DNA from: an uncultured Anaerolineaceae bacterium
GTDB lineage: Bacteria > Chloroflexota > Anaerolineae > Anaerolineales > Anaerolineaceae
Assembly (NCBI GenBank): GCA_937897615.1
Contig: CALCNO010000032.1
Location: 130,949 to 194,948 of the forward strand
DNA: 64,000 nt
Reading direction: 5' to 3'
Shown here: positions 47,722 through 55,807 of the stretch, in pieces
Layout: each line of letters opens with the position of its first letter
How positions within the stretch are numbered: position 1 is the stretch's first letter
Notes under the pieces: model-generated
Database searches by the model: none
Seen by the model: only the letters and a program-made list of their open reading frames with translations
What the model was told of the DNA's origin: nothing
Program-made: the position numbers and the translations under genes

Positions 47722-49818
47722 ATGACCTCTTCTCTTGCGCCGTTCTTTTCCGCTGCCGGCGTGGCAGTGATCGGAGCCTCGGCCAACCCCCGTAAACTGA
47801 GTCACGGCATCCTGCGCAACCTGCTTGCTTCCAAATACGCGGGCGGCATCTACCCGGTGAACCCCGGCGAGAGCGAGATCCTCGGCAAGCATTGTTATTC
47901 CTCCATCCTGGATGTGCCGGCCCCGGTGGAACTGGCGGTGATCGTGGTGCCGGTGGCGGCCACCCCGGCCACGCTGGAAGACTGCGGCAAACGCGGCATC
48001 CGTGCGGCGGTGATCATCTCCGGTGGCTTCAAGGAAGTGGGGCAGAGCGGCGCCGACCTGGAAAAAGAGTGTTTGCGTATAGCCAACAAATACCACATGC
48101 GCCTGATCGGCCCCAACTGCGTGGGTACCATGGACTTGCACACCGGGCTCAACACCACCTTCATTCACGGCATGCCGGATGAGGGCGGCATTGGCTTCGT
48201 CTCGCAATCCGGGGCGGTGTGCGGCGGGGTGGTGGACTTCCTCTACGGCAAAAAGGTAGGCTTCTCGCATTTCATCAGCCTGGGTAATGAGGCCGATGTG
48301 ACCGAGACCGATATGATCGAGTACCTGGGGCAGGAGCCGCGCGTGCGCGTGATTGCCTGCTACGTGGAGCAGATCCGTGACGGGCGGCGCTTTTTGGAAG
48401 TGGCACGCCAGGTCTCGCGCACCAAGCCGATCGTACTCCTCAAGGGCGGCCGCTCAGACGCCGGCGCACGTGCGGTCAGTTCGCACACGGGTTCGCTGGC
48501 GGGGTCTCATGCCGCTTACCAGGCGGCCTTTGCCCAGGCCGGCGTGATCGAGGTGGACACCTTCGCCGAGCTGTTCGATGTGGCGGTGGCGTTCGATTTT
48601 CAGCCCCTGCCGCGCGGCACCAATGCCGTGCTGCTCACCAATGCCGGCGGGCCGGCTGCACTGGCCAGCGATGCGCTTTCCTTCAACGGCTTCCGCCTGG
48701 AAAACCTGGAAGAAGATACCCGCGCGGCACTGCGCACCTTTTTGAATCCCAGCGCGCAGGTGGGCAACCCGGTGGATATGCTGGGCGCCGCCGAACCGCA
48801 GGATTACGCCCGCGTCATCGAGACGCTGAAAAAAGATAAAACGGTGGATGTGATCATCCCCATCCTGGTGCCGCAGGCGCTGGTGGACCCGCGCGCCGTG
48901 GCGCAGGCGGTGGTGGATGCCTCGCAGGGGGCCGGCAAGCCCGTGCTCACCTGCATCATGGGCGATATGTCGGTGGCGGAGCCGCGGGTGATCCTGCACT
49001 CCAACCGCATGCCCATGTACACCCTGCCAGAGGCGATGGGCCAGGTGTTGAAGGCGATGAAAACCTACGCCGATTGGCTGGCCAAACCGGCTGTCAAAGC
49101 CGCCGCGCCCAAAGGGATCGATGCCGAGGCCGCGCGCAAGCTGCTGCTGGCACCGCAGGCCGGCAAGGTGCTGGGCGAGGCGCAGACCCGCCCCATCCTT
49201 CAGGCGTATGGCATTCCGCTGGTGAAGGGCGGCGAGGCGCATTCCGCGGCAGAGGCCGCGGCGCTGGCCGAGCGGATCGGCTTGCCGGTGGCGCTCAAGA
49301 TCATCTCGCCGCAATTGCTGCACAAATCCGATTCCGGCGGCATCCGCCTGGGTCTTAAAACCGCGGCAGAAGTAAGCGCAGCCTATGAACAGATGTTCAG
49401 TGAGATCCGTGTGCGCCAGCCGCAGGCGGATTTACAAGGTGTGCTGGTGGAGCAGATGGCGCCACGCGGCCAGGAGGTCATTGTGGGGCTGCGGCGCGAC
49501 CCCGGCTTTGGCCCGGTGGTGATGTTCGGGCTGGGCGGCATTTATGTGGAATTATTCAAGGATGTTTCGTTCCGGGTGGCGCCGGTGAGCGCCGCCGAAG
49601 CGCTGGAGATGATCAACGAGACCCGTGCCGGCAAGCTGCTTGGCGGGCTGCGCGGCGCTGCCCCCGCCGACCTGCAGGCCGTGGTGGAGGTGATCCAGCG
49701 CCTGGGGCAGTTGGGGCTGGACTTCCCCGAGATTGCCGAGGCCGAAGTAAACCCGCTGCTGGCCTTCCTGCAGGGCCAGGGCGCGCTGGCGCTGGACGGG
49801 CGCATTCTGCTTTCATAA
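47722..49818 (+). CDS. NDP-forming acyl-CoA synthetase (acetyl-CoA synthetase, ADP-forming-like)
   Basis: 698 residues from the ATG at 47722. CoA-binding domain with V-A-V-I-G-A-S-A-N-P (about 15-23), succinyl-CoA-ligase-like domains from about 150, the phospho-relay histidine in S-S-H255-T-G-S-L-A-G, and a C-terminal ATP-grasp domain (about 480-698) with G-G-I-R-L-G, V-E-Q-M, P-V-V-M-F-G-L-G-G and E-V-N-P-L. Alpha and beta parts are fused in one chain. It makes acetyl-CoA (or another acyl-CoA) from the acid with ATP, or the reverse to conserve energy in fermentation, which suits an anaerobic Chloroflexota lifestyle. Confidence 0.92.
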   Translation: MTSSLAPFFSAAGVAVIGASANPRKLSHGILRNLLASKYAGGIYPVNPGESEILGKHCYSSILDVPAPVELAVIVVPVAATPATLEDCGKRGIRAAVIISGGFKEVGQSGADLEKECLRIANKYHMRLIGPNCVGTMDLHTGLNTTFIHGMPDEGGIGFVSQSGAVCGGVVDFLYGKKVGFSHFISLGNEADVTETDMIEYLGQEPRVRVIACYVEQIRDGRRFLEVARQVSRTKPIVLLKGGRSDAGARAVSSHTGSLAGSHAAYQAAFAQAGVIEVDTFAELFDVAVAFDFQPLPRGTNAVLLTNAGGPAALASDALSFNGFRLENLEEDTRAALRTFLNPSAQVGNPVDMLGAAEPQDYARVIETLKKDKTVDVIIPILVPQALVDPRAVAQAVVDASQGAGKPVLTCIMGDMSVAEPRVILHSNRMPMYTLPEAMGQVLKAMKTYADWLAKPAVKAAAPKGIDAEAARKLLLAPQAGKVLGEAQTRPILQAYGIPLVKGGEAHSAAEAAALAERIGLPVALKIISPQLLHKSDSGGIRLGLKTAAEVSAAYEQMFSEIRVRQPQADLQGVLVEQMAPRGQEVIVGLRRDPGFGPVVMFGLGGIYVELFKDVSFRVAPVSAAEALEMINETRAGKLLGGLRGAAPADLQAVVEVIQRLGQLGLDFPEIAEAEVNPLLAFLQGQGALALDGRILLS

Positions 49819-49844
49819 GTGCCGCGACGCAAACCGGAGGAACG

Positions 49845-50285
49845 ATGCAAACGACCTGGGTAATCCTTTTGACTGCGCTGATCATGTTTGGGGTGGGGGC
49901 ATTCACCCTCATCAAGGTCATCCTGCAATTGCGGCGCATTGCGGCCAGCAAGGAATGGCCGGTGATCCCCGGGCAGGTGATCAAAAAAGAAGTGGTGCGC
50001 CATCGCAGCAGCAAGGGCGCCGTCACCTATTCGGCTGATGTGACCTACCGTTACAGCGTGATGGGCAGCGAGTACAATCACCGCGTGAGCCTGCCGGGGA
50101 TGTGGAGCAGCACTACCGCGCAGCAGGCGTTGGAAGGCATTGGTGCAACGCTGGAAGTGCATTACAACCCCGATAAGCCCTCGCAGAGTTCCAATGAGTA
50201 TGACCGGGTGAGCGTTCGGGATTACATGGTGATTGCCACAACCCTGCTGCTGGGTGTGATGCTGGTGATTTTTCAGATCCGCTGA
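49845..50285 (+). CDS. DUF3592-type membrane protein
   Basis: 146 residues. N- and C-terminal helices (about 5-27 and 124-143) flank a beta-rich extracytoplasmic domain with W-P-V-I-P-G-Q-V-I and Y-S-A-D-V-T-Y-R-Y-S-V-M-G-S-E-Y, then L-E-V-H-Y-N-P-D-K-P-S. This order is characteristic of DUF3592, whose role is unknown. It follows the synthetase by 26 bases with CGGAGG before the ATG, so it is probably cotranscribed. Confidence 0.8.
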   Translation: MQTTWVILLTALIMFGVGAFTLIKVILQLRRIAASKEWPVIPGQVIKKEVVRHRSSKGAVTYSADVTYRYSVMGSEYNHRVSLPGMWSSTTAQQALEGIGATLEVHYNPDKPSQSSNEYDRVSVRDYMVIATTLLLGVMLVIFQIR

Positions 50286-50335
50286 AGCGGCGGCTGGCTT
50301 AATAAACATCTCCTCGAAATTTAGCCGAATGTAAC

Positions 50336-50504
50336 TTGCAAAACGGGTGTGAGACTGTATAATTAAGGTGTCCTTCTGCTGGTTGCCCCCCTCAACCAGC
50401 GGAAGGACATTTTTAACAAAACGCTGATATTTTTCCAGCATTTTTTTAATATCGCCGGGATATATTCAAAGCATCAAAATCAGGTGACCAAAAGGAGGTC
50501 TATT
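50336..50504 (+). promoter_or_regulatory. Promoter and structured leader of the Hsp20 gene
   Basis: TTGCAA (50336-50341), 16 bases, TATAAT (50358-50363). A strong hairpin then starts at about the expected first transcribed base: TCCTTCTGCTGGTTG (50371-50385) with CAACCAGCGGAAGGA (50393-50407), followed by CATTTTT. A weaker GCTG/CAGC hairpin (50423-50439) is followed by seven T. The ribosome site AAAGGAGG (50490-50497) precedes the ATG at 50505. No CIRCE element is present. The first hairpin is terminator-like, so attenuation is possible; it could equally be the terminator of the DUF3592 transcript. Confidence 0.5.
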
Positions 50505-51008
50505 ATGAACACAACCAATCTTCCTTTGAAGCGCCGAGGCGATAAGCTGGCCATACGGCGCGAAAACGAAAGCCCAATGGCAACGATCCAGAACGAAATG
50601 AACCGCTTGTTCGACAATTTCTTCAACGATCCGTTTGACCTGGCGCCGCTTGCCATGCGCAGGCTGCCGCTGGAGTTCTCTCCGCGGGTGAACGTGAGCG
50701 AAACCGATACCGCCATGCTGGTAACGGCCGAATTGCCCGGCCTGGAGGAAAAGGATATTCAGATCACGCTCGAACCGGAGTATCTGGTGTTGAGCGGCGA
50801 GAAGAAGAACGAGAGCGAAGAATCCGGCAAGAATTTCCACCGCTACGAACGCACGTACGGCAGCTTCCAGCGCGTGATCCCATTGGTAAGCGAGGTGCAG
50901 GAAGACAAGGTGGAAGCCACCTTCAAGAATGGTGTGCTCAGCGTGACCCTGCCCAAAGCTCCTTCTGCGGTGAAAGCCGCCAAGAAGATTGCCGTCAAAG
51001 CCGGGTAA
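50505..51008 (+). CDS. Hsp20/alpha-crystallin small heat-shock protein
   Basis: 167 residues from the ATG at 50505. The alpha-crystallin domain spans about 55-150: P-R-V-N-V-S-E-T-D opens it, then A-E-L-P-G-L-E-E-K-D-I-Q-I-T-L and the late A-T-F-K-N-G-V-L-S-V-T-L-P-K, the family signature. A Lys-rich tail replaces the usual I-x-I motif with I-A-V. It holds unfolding proteins for ATP-dependent chaperones. The start has AAAGGAGG eight bases upstream; an in-frame upstream ATG at 50484 lacks one. Confidence 0.95.
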   Translation: MNTTNLPLKRRGDKLAIRRENESPMATIQNEMNRLFDNFFNDPFDLAPLAMRRLPLEFSPRVNVSETDTAMLVTAELPGLEEKDIQITLEPEYLVLSGEKKNESEESGKNFHRYERTYGSFQRVIPLVSEVQEDKVEATFKNGVLSVTLPKAPSAVKAAKKIAVKAG

Positions 51009-51032
51009 ATCCCGCGTGCAATTAAATAAAAT

Positions 51033-51059
51033 ACAGGAGCAGCTAATCGCTGCTCCTGT
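51033..51059. terminator. Bidirectional terminator after Hsp20
   Basis: ACAGGAGCAGC (51033-51043) pairs with GCTGCTCCTGT (51049-51059) around TAATC. Plus side continues TTGTTT; minus side has TATTTTATTT. It separates convergent hsp20 and the first secreted-family gene. Confidence 0.85.
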
Positions 51060-51086
51060 GTTGTTTAAGGGTGGGCTGAGTGTAGA

Positions 51087-51929
51087 CTAGCCTGCCGGTA
51101 TGTCGTCCGGGTAGGTGAAATCAGTATAGCAACCGGGCAGAAATACCCTGAAAACGAACGAATTGAGATTTTCGTAGTAATCGTAGGTGAATTCAACGAT
51201 TGGGTCGAAGGTGATGTATGTTACGTAGATACCAGGGTCTACCTCCTCTGAGGTTGTTACAATTCCTGTTCCTGAGGTACCGGTGTAAAAGAATCCTTCA
51301 GGATCTTGCTGGATGATCTGGAAGCTCACCTCAGTTCCCAATGGAATTGGGAACAGGCTGATTGCCCCTCCCATGCTCATCCAACCGTCATAAGTGTCAA
51401 AGTGGAACTTAATTGGCCCGGCAATTGCCAGATCGCCACAGGAGGCGTAGCCGGGGAGCTTATCAGGCTCGGCGACGTATTTGATGAAGGCATAGGTGCC
51501 GCTGCCGGTGATGGTGGCGCAGGCGAGAGCCGTGTTGGTCTCATCGGCAGTGGTGATGGAAGTGGCCAGGCGTACCCACTTGGCACCGTTCCAAACAGCT
51601 ACCTTACCGCCCCAGCCCTCGTTGACGGCTGAAGCGGAGAGGGAGAAGCAGGCGGTGGCCTTGCCGGAATCGAAACCCTTGACCAGGATGCCATTCCCGC
51701 CGAACTGCGCTTCGCCAGCAGGGAAGCCCACGGGGACGATCATCTCGTCGAGGATGGTGGTGCCGGGCAGTGATGCGATGGCAACGATCTCGGTGGTGAA
51801 GTCAGTGTCGCCGGAGACAGGGGTGACAACGGGATCATCACCGGGAGCAGCCTTGGCGGTGGCAAAAGAGCCAAGGAGCAGAGACAAGACGAGCAGCCCG
51901 CTGAATAACGGTAGAACAAACTTTTTCAT
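51087..51929 (-). CDS. Secreted constant/variable-domain protein, paralogue 1
   Basis: 280 residues. Signal peptide 1-28 (L-L-L-G-S-F-A-T-A-K-A-A). Residues 28-165 form the family's constant domain: V-S-G-D-T-D-F-T-T-E, Q-F-G-G-N-G-I-L-V, G-K-A-T-A-C-F-S-L, G-W-G-G-K-V-A-V-W and G-T-Y-A-F-I-K-Y. The variable domain (166-280) begins at a Cys after K-L-P-G-Y and ends with P-G-C-Y-T-D-F, so two cysteines bracket it. No known catalytic motif. RBS CGGAGG lies before the ATG. The family is not recognised; export to the surface or medium is inferred. It converges with hsp20. Confidence 0.7.
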   Translation of the reverse strand: MKKFVLPLFSGLLVLSLLLGSFATAKAAPGDDPVVTPVSGDTDFTTEIVAIASLPGTTILDEMIVPVGFPAGEAQFGGNGILVKGFDSGKATACFSLSASAVNEGWGGKVAVWNGAKWVRLATSITTADETNTALACATITGSGTYAFIKYVAEPDKLPGYASCGDLAIAGPIKFHFDTYDGWMSMGGAISLFPIPLGTEVSFQIIQQDPEGFFYTGTSGTGIVTTSEEVDPGIYVTYITFDPIVEFTYDYYENLNSFVFRVFLPGCYTDFTYPDDIPAG

Positions 51930-52036
51930 TTTTGCCTCCGAAAAATTCGGATAATATAAATTTATAGAGATGTACTGACTTTATGCCTGACCGAGAAATT
52001 TAACCTTGTCTGGTTGATAGGTAGAAAACCTTCTTG

Positions 52037-52855
52037 TCAATCCCAATCGATAACTTGTGGATCTTCCTGATAGCAGAATGGGGTGTCCAATCTGATGGTG
52101 AAGATGGGGTATTCATCCCCTGGATTGGGGGTCCAGATAAATACGTCACCCGAGAAATCAAAGACTCCGTCTGGGTCGATTACCTGTGAGCCGGAGGTTG
52201 TTCCGCTCAGGTTGCCATTGGACTTGATAACGCTCCATTGAATGGTTGTGCCGGGCCACGGCAGTGGAGACATAGGAAATATGCTGGGTCCTGTGAAGGC
52301 AAAGGGATCAGTGGAGAGAATACTTCCGTGCCACTGAATCTCTTCTCCGAGAATATCCTCACAAAGAGGTTTGGAGACAGGCAGTTTATCGGGTTCGGTG
52401 ACGTATTTGATGAAAGCGTAAGTGCCGTTGCCGGTGATGGTGGCGCAGGCAAGAGCGGTGTTGGTCTCATCCTCAATGGTGATGGAAGTGGCCAGGCGCA
52501 CCCATTTGGTGCCATCCCACACGGCGACCTTACCGCCCCAACCTTCGTTGACGGCTGCAGCGGAGAGGGAGAAGCAGGCAGTCGCCTTGCCGGAGTCGAA
52601 GCCCTTGACCAGGATGCCATTACCGCCGAACTGCGCTTCGCCAGCAGGGAAGCCCACAGGGACGATCATCTCGTCGAGGATGGTGGTGCCGGGCAGTGAT
52701 GCGATGGCAACGATCTCGGTGGTGAAGTCAGTGTCGCCGGAAACAGGGGTGACGGTAGGATCATCACCGGGAGCAGCCTTGGCAGTGGCAAAAGAGCCAA
52801 GGAGCAGAGACAAAACGAGCAGCCCGCTGAATAACGGTAGAACGAACTTTTTCAT
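52037..52855 (-). CDS. Secreted constant/variable-domain protein, paralogue 2
   Basis: 272 residues from the ATG at 52855 (CGGAGGG upstream). Signal and constant domain match paralogue 1 almost residue for residue (for example T-I-L-D-E-M-I-V-P-V-G-F and G-F-D-S-G-K-A-T-A-C), while the last 105 residues share no clear identity with it. The variable domain opens at Cys after K-L-P-V-S-K-P-L and closes with F-C-Y-Q. The promoter region holds TATAAT on the minus strand about 35 bases before the ATG. The leader shares the C-G-G-A-G-G segment and ATTATCC with paralogue 1. Confidence 0.7.
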   Translation of the reverse strand: MKKFVLPLFSGLLVLSLLLGSFATAKAAPGDDPTVTPVSGDTDFTTEIVAIASLPGTTILDEMIVPVGFPAGEAQFGGNGILVKGFDSGKATACFSLSAAAVNEGWGGKVAVWDGTKWVRLATSITIEDETNTALACATITGNGTYAFIKYVTEPDKLPVSKPLCEDILGEEIQWHGSILSTDPFAFTGPSIFPMSPLPWPGTTIQWSVIKSNGNLSGTTSGSQVIDPDGVFDFSGDVFIWTPNPGDEYPIFTIRLDTPFCYQEDPQVIDWD

Positions 52856-52976
52856 TTTTCCCTCCGAAAATTTTTGGATAATGTATATTATAGTGATTGA
52901 GAAATGAAATACAAGCCGGAATGCTTTCAGGCGCAGGGCGCACGAAGAGAATAATTCTAAGAGGAGTGTGGCAAGT

Positions 52977-53795
52977 ATGAAGCAGCAAACCCGCAGGTAT
53001 ATGGATGCCAACAAAGCCATGTGGAACGAGTATGCTGCGCTCCACGCCAATTCCGATTTTTACGATCTGCAGGGGTTCAGAAAGGGCGCAATAAAGTTGA
53101 ACGCTCTTGAACGGGAGGAGGTGGGGGATGTGCGCGGCAAGACCCTTTTGCACCTGCAATGCCATTTTGGCATGGATACCCTCTCCTGGGCACGGCTGGG
53201 CGCATCCGTCACTGGCATGGATTTCTCGCCGGAGGCCATCCGCCTGGCAGAGGCTCTCTCGGAGGAATTGCGCCTCCCGGCGCGCTTTCTCTGCTGCAAT
53301 GTGTATGACCTGCCGGCACACCTGCAGGAGCAATTCGATATCGTTTTTACCTCTTATGGCGTGCTGTGCTGGCTGGATGACATACGCCGCTGGGCGCAAA
53401 TCGCGTCTTCCTGCGTCAAGCCGGGGGGATTCTTCTACATTGCCGAATTTCACCCGTTTGCGCTGGTCTTCGATGATGAGGCCACCGAACTGCGTTACCG
53501 CTATCCCTACTTTCTGAAGGAGCCGCTCTCCTTTGAGATCAAAGGCTCGTATGCCGACCCAGCTGCGCAGGTGAAGGCTAAAACCGAATACGAGTGGCAG
53601 CACACGCTGGCAGACATCGTCACGGCGCTGATCGAGGCCGGGCTGGAGATCGAATTCCTGCATGAGCACCCGTTCACTGTGTACCAACAGTTGCCCATGC
53701 TGCAAGCGGATGACACGGGCTACTGGCGCTTTCCGCAGGTGGCGCAGCCAATCCCGTTGATGTTTTCGCTGAAGGCCACCAAACCCGTTGGGTGA
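52977..53795 (+). CDS. SAM-dependent methyltransferase (class I)
   Basis: 272 residues from the ATG at 52977 (GAGGAG 10 bases upstream; a GTG at 52968 is less likely). SAM site: L-H-L-Q-C-H-F-G-M-D-T-L (motif I) and V-T-G-M-D-F-S-P-E-A-I (motif II acidic loop), then F-D-I-V-F-T-S-Y-G-V-L-C-W-L and L-K-P-G-G-F-F. H-L-Q-C-H-F-G replaces the usual D-x-G-x-G-x-G glycine loop, as in a common subset of class I enzymes. Substrate unknown. It is on the opposite strand to the secreted-family genes around it. Confidence 0.85.
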   Translation: MKQQTRRYMDANKAMWNEYAALHANSDFYDLQGFRKGAIKLNALEREEVGDVRGKTLLHLQCHFGMDTLSWARLGASVTGMDFSPEAIRLAEALSEELRLPARFLCCNVYDLPAHLQEQFDIVFTSYGVLCWLDDIRRWAQIASSCVKPGGFFYIAEFHPFALVFDDEATELRYRYPYFLKEPLSFEIKGSYADPAAQVKAKTEYEWQHTLADIVTALIEAGLEIEFLHEHPFTVYQQLPMLQADDTGYWRFPQVAQPIPLMFSLKATKPVG

Positions 53796-53814
53796 TGGAG
53801 GATAACGGCCTTTG

Positions 53815-53848
53815 ACAAAAAATCCACCTGCAGGGTACCGCAGGTGGA
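53815..53848 (-). terminator. Terminator of paralogue 3
   Basis: TCCACCTGC (53823-53831) pairs with GCAGGTGGA (53840-53848) around AGGGTACC. On the minus strand six T follow. It lies 28 bases beyond the stop at 53876. Confidence 0.8.
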
Positions 53849-53875
53849 ATAAGGAATTGCTTTTAGGTGATGAAC

Positions 53876-54718
53876 TCAATCATCCTCGTAGAACATATAA
53901 ACGATTTGATAACAGTTGTCAAAGGTTACGTACATGGGCCAGGGATAGAGGTCAAACGCAAACACATCAACGTTGTAGGGCGGGTCCACCTCCAAGCGAT
54001 AAACCCCAAGGTCTCCCGGGTATGTACCAAGGTGAAGCACTCCGCTATAAAAACTTTGAAAATCATGGATACTCGCGGGCTGGCCTGCCAGCGGGCGGAT
54101 GGTTACATACATGCCTTCATGGAGATCAGTAGCTGAGGAGAAGGCGAAGCCGTGCACAGAAAAATACTCATCCCCAGATGAGTAGGTCATGACACCGAAG
54201 CCCATATACACGTTGTAATTGCACGGATGCATCCCCGTGGACAGCTTATCTGGTTCGGCGACGTATTTGATGAACGCGTAAGTGCCGCTGCCGGTGATGG
54301 TGGCGCAGGCGATGGCAGTGTTGGTTTCATCGGGGGTGGTGATGGTGGTGGCTAAGCGGACCCACTTGGCGCCATCCCAAACGGCCACTTTTCCTCCCCA
54401 GCCCTGGTTGATCTCTGTAGCCGAGAGGTTGAAGCAGGCAGTGGCCTTGCCGGAGTCAAATCCGGTGACGAGGATGCCATTGCCGCCGAACTGAGCTTCG
54501 CCATCAGAGAAACCCACGGGGGCGAGCATTCCGCCAGCGAGTTCAACGGTGCCAGGCAGGGAGGCAATGGCTACGACCTCGGTGGTGAAGTCAGTGTCGC
54601 CGGAGACAGGGGTGACGACGGGATCATCACCGGGAGCAGCCTTGGCAGTGGCAAAAGAGCCAAGGAGCAGAGACAAGACGAGCAGACAACTGAACAATGG
54701 CAGAACGAATTTTTTCAT
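53876..54718 (-). CDS. Secreted constant/variable-domain protein, paralogue 3
   Basis: 280 residues. Signal 1-28, constant domain to about 160 with T-V-E-L-A-G-G-M-L-A-P-V-G-F-S-D and A-C-F-N-L-S-A-T-E-I-N. The DNA of this domain is almost identical (one difference seen over about 315 bases) to the partial copy at the window end, while the variable domains differ. The variable domain starts at Cys after K-L-S-T-G-M-H-P and ends N-C-Y-Q-I-V. It is rich in aromatic residues (Y-N-V-Y-M-G-F-G-V). RBS GGAGGG. Function unknown; exported. Confidence 0.7.
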   Translation of the reverse strand: MKKFVLPLFSCLLVLSLLLGSFATAKAAPGDDPVVTPVSGDTDFTTEVVAIASLPGTVELAGGMLAPVGFSDGEAQFGGNGILVTGFDSGKATACFNLSATEINQGWGGKVAVWDGAKWVRLATTITTPDETNTAIACATITGSGTYAFIKYVAEPDKLSTGMHPCNYNVYMGFGVMTYSSGDEYFSVHGFAFSSATDLHEGMYVTIRPLAGQPASIHDFQSFYSGVLHLGTYPGDLGVYRLEVDPPYNVDVFAFDLYPWPMYVTFDNCYQIVYMFYEDD

Positions 54719-54817
54719 GTGCCCTCCACAGGAATGATGAATGGGTTAATTATATTAATTTCAAGTTAGAAAACAAGCGAAAATGCGGCGCAGACAGGTT
54801 TGGCAGGTTAAAGCAAA

Positions 54818-54850
54818 CACAAAGCGGGAGGCATTGCCTCCCGCTTTGTG
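54818..54850 (-). terminator. Terminator of paralogue 4
   Basis: A 15-bp stem (CACAAAGCGGGAGGC at 54818-54832 with 54836-54850). It lies 22 bases past the stop at 54873, on the minus-strand side of the gene. Confidence 0.7.
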
Positions 54851-54872
54851 TGAGGAATAGAGTTGATCGAGG

Positions 54873-55730
54873 TTAGTTAACGATGTTTGCTTCCAGGATC
54901 TTGTAGCACTCTCCAAAGGTGACGTAATAGGTGCGTGTATCATAGGGGATCCTGTACTCGGTCCACCACAAGGCGGAGGAAAAGACCACCGTGTACACGT
55001 TGGGGCCAGCAGCAGAGGCTGTACCATAGCCGGTGTTTTCCATCACATACTGCCCTTCAGGGATCGACTGATACAGGCGCAGGCTGATATCAACCCCGGA
55101 AAGATTCTCGGTGGTAAAGAAAGTGGCGCCGGTCATCCAGCCCTGAGTGTATCCTTCCTGTACGATAGTAGTGTACCCGTCCCAGTAAAGATCCACATCG
55201 AAATCGCACACCGGTAACTGCGGCTCCTCTTCAGCGGGGCGCTCTTCGGCCGGCAGCTTAGCGGGTTCGGCCACGTACTTGATGAAAGCATAGGTACCGT
55301 TGCCGGCGATGCTGGCGCAGGCTGTGGCGGTGTTAGATTCTTCGGCAGTGGTGATGCTGGTAGGCAGGAGCACCCACTTGCTGCCGTTCCAAACGCCCAC
55401 CTTGCCGCCCCAGCCCTGGTTGATGGCCGCAGCGGAGAGGAAGAAGCAGGCCGTGGCTTTCCCCTGGTCCATGCCGCTCACGCGGATGCCATTGCTGCCG
55501 AACTGTGCCTCGCCGGTGGGGAAGCCCACCGGAGCCAGCATACCGTCATCAAGTGTCACGGTACCGGGCAAAGCAGCAATGGGAACAACCGCAGTGGTGA
55601 ATTCAGTATCGCCGCTCACCGGGGTAACAACGGGATCGTCACCGGGTGCCGCTTTGGCGCTGCCGTATGTTCCGAGCAGCAAGGACAGGACGAGCAAAAA
55701 GCTGAACAGTGGAACAAAAACTTTTTTCAT
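54873..55730 (-). CDS. Secreted constant/variable-domain protein, paralogue 4
   Basis: 285 residues from the ATG at 55730 (AGGAGA upstream). The signal is slightly different (F-L-L-V-L-S-L-L-L-G-T-Y-G-S-A-K-A). The constant domain has T-L-D-D-G-M-L-A-P-V-G-F-P-T and G-M-D-Q-G-K-A-T-A-C, variants that also appear in paralogue 5, and ends V-A-E-P-A-K-L-P followed by an extra acidic Pro-rich insert (A-E-E-R-P-A-E-E-E-P). The variable domain runs from L-P-V-C-D-F-D-V to E-C-Y-K-I-L. It is the copy most diverged from paralogues 1-3. Confidence 0.7.
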   Translation of the reverse strand: MKKVFVPLFSFLLVLSLLLGTYGSAKAAPGDDPVVTPVSGDTEFTTAVVPIAALPGTVTLDDGMLAPVGFPTGEAQFGSNGIRVSGMDQGKATACFFLSAAAINQGWGGKVGVWNGSKWVLLPTSITTAEESNTATACASIAGNGTYAFIKYVAEPAKLPAEERPAEEEPQLPVCDFDVDLYWDGYTTIVQEGYTQGWMTGATFFTTENLSGVDISLRLYQSIPEGQYVMENTGYGTASAAGPNVYTVVFSSALWWTEYRIPYDTRTYYVTFGECYKILEANIVN

Positions 55731-55807
55731 AACATTCTCCTTTTTGGTTGAAATGGTTATTTTCCTAAATTGGTTCCAGGGTGGCCAAGACGCTTGCCGC
55801 CTGGTTT

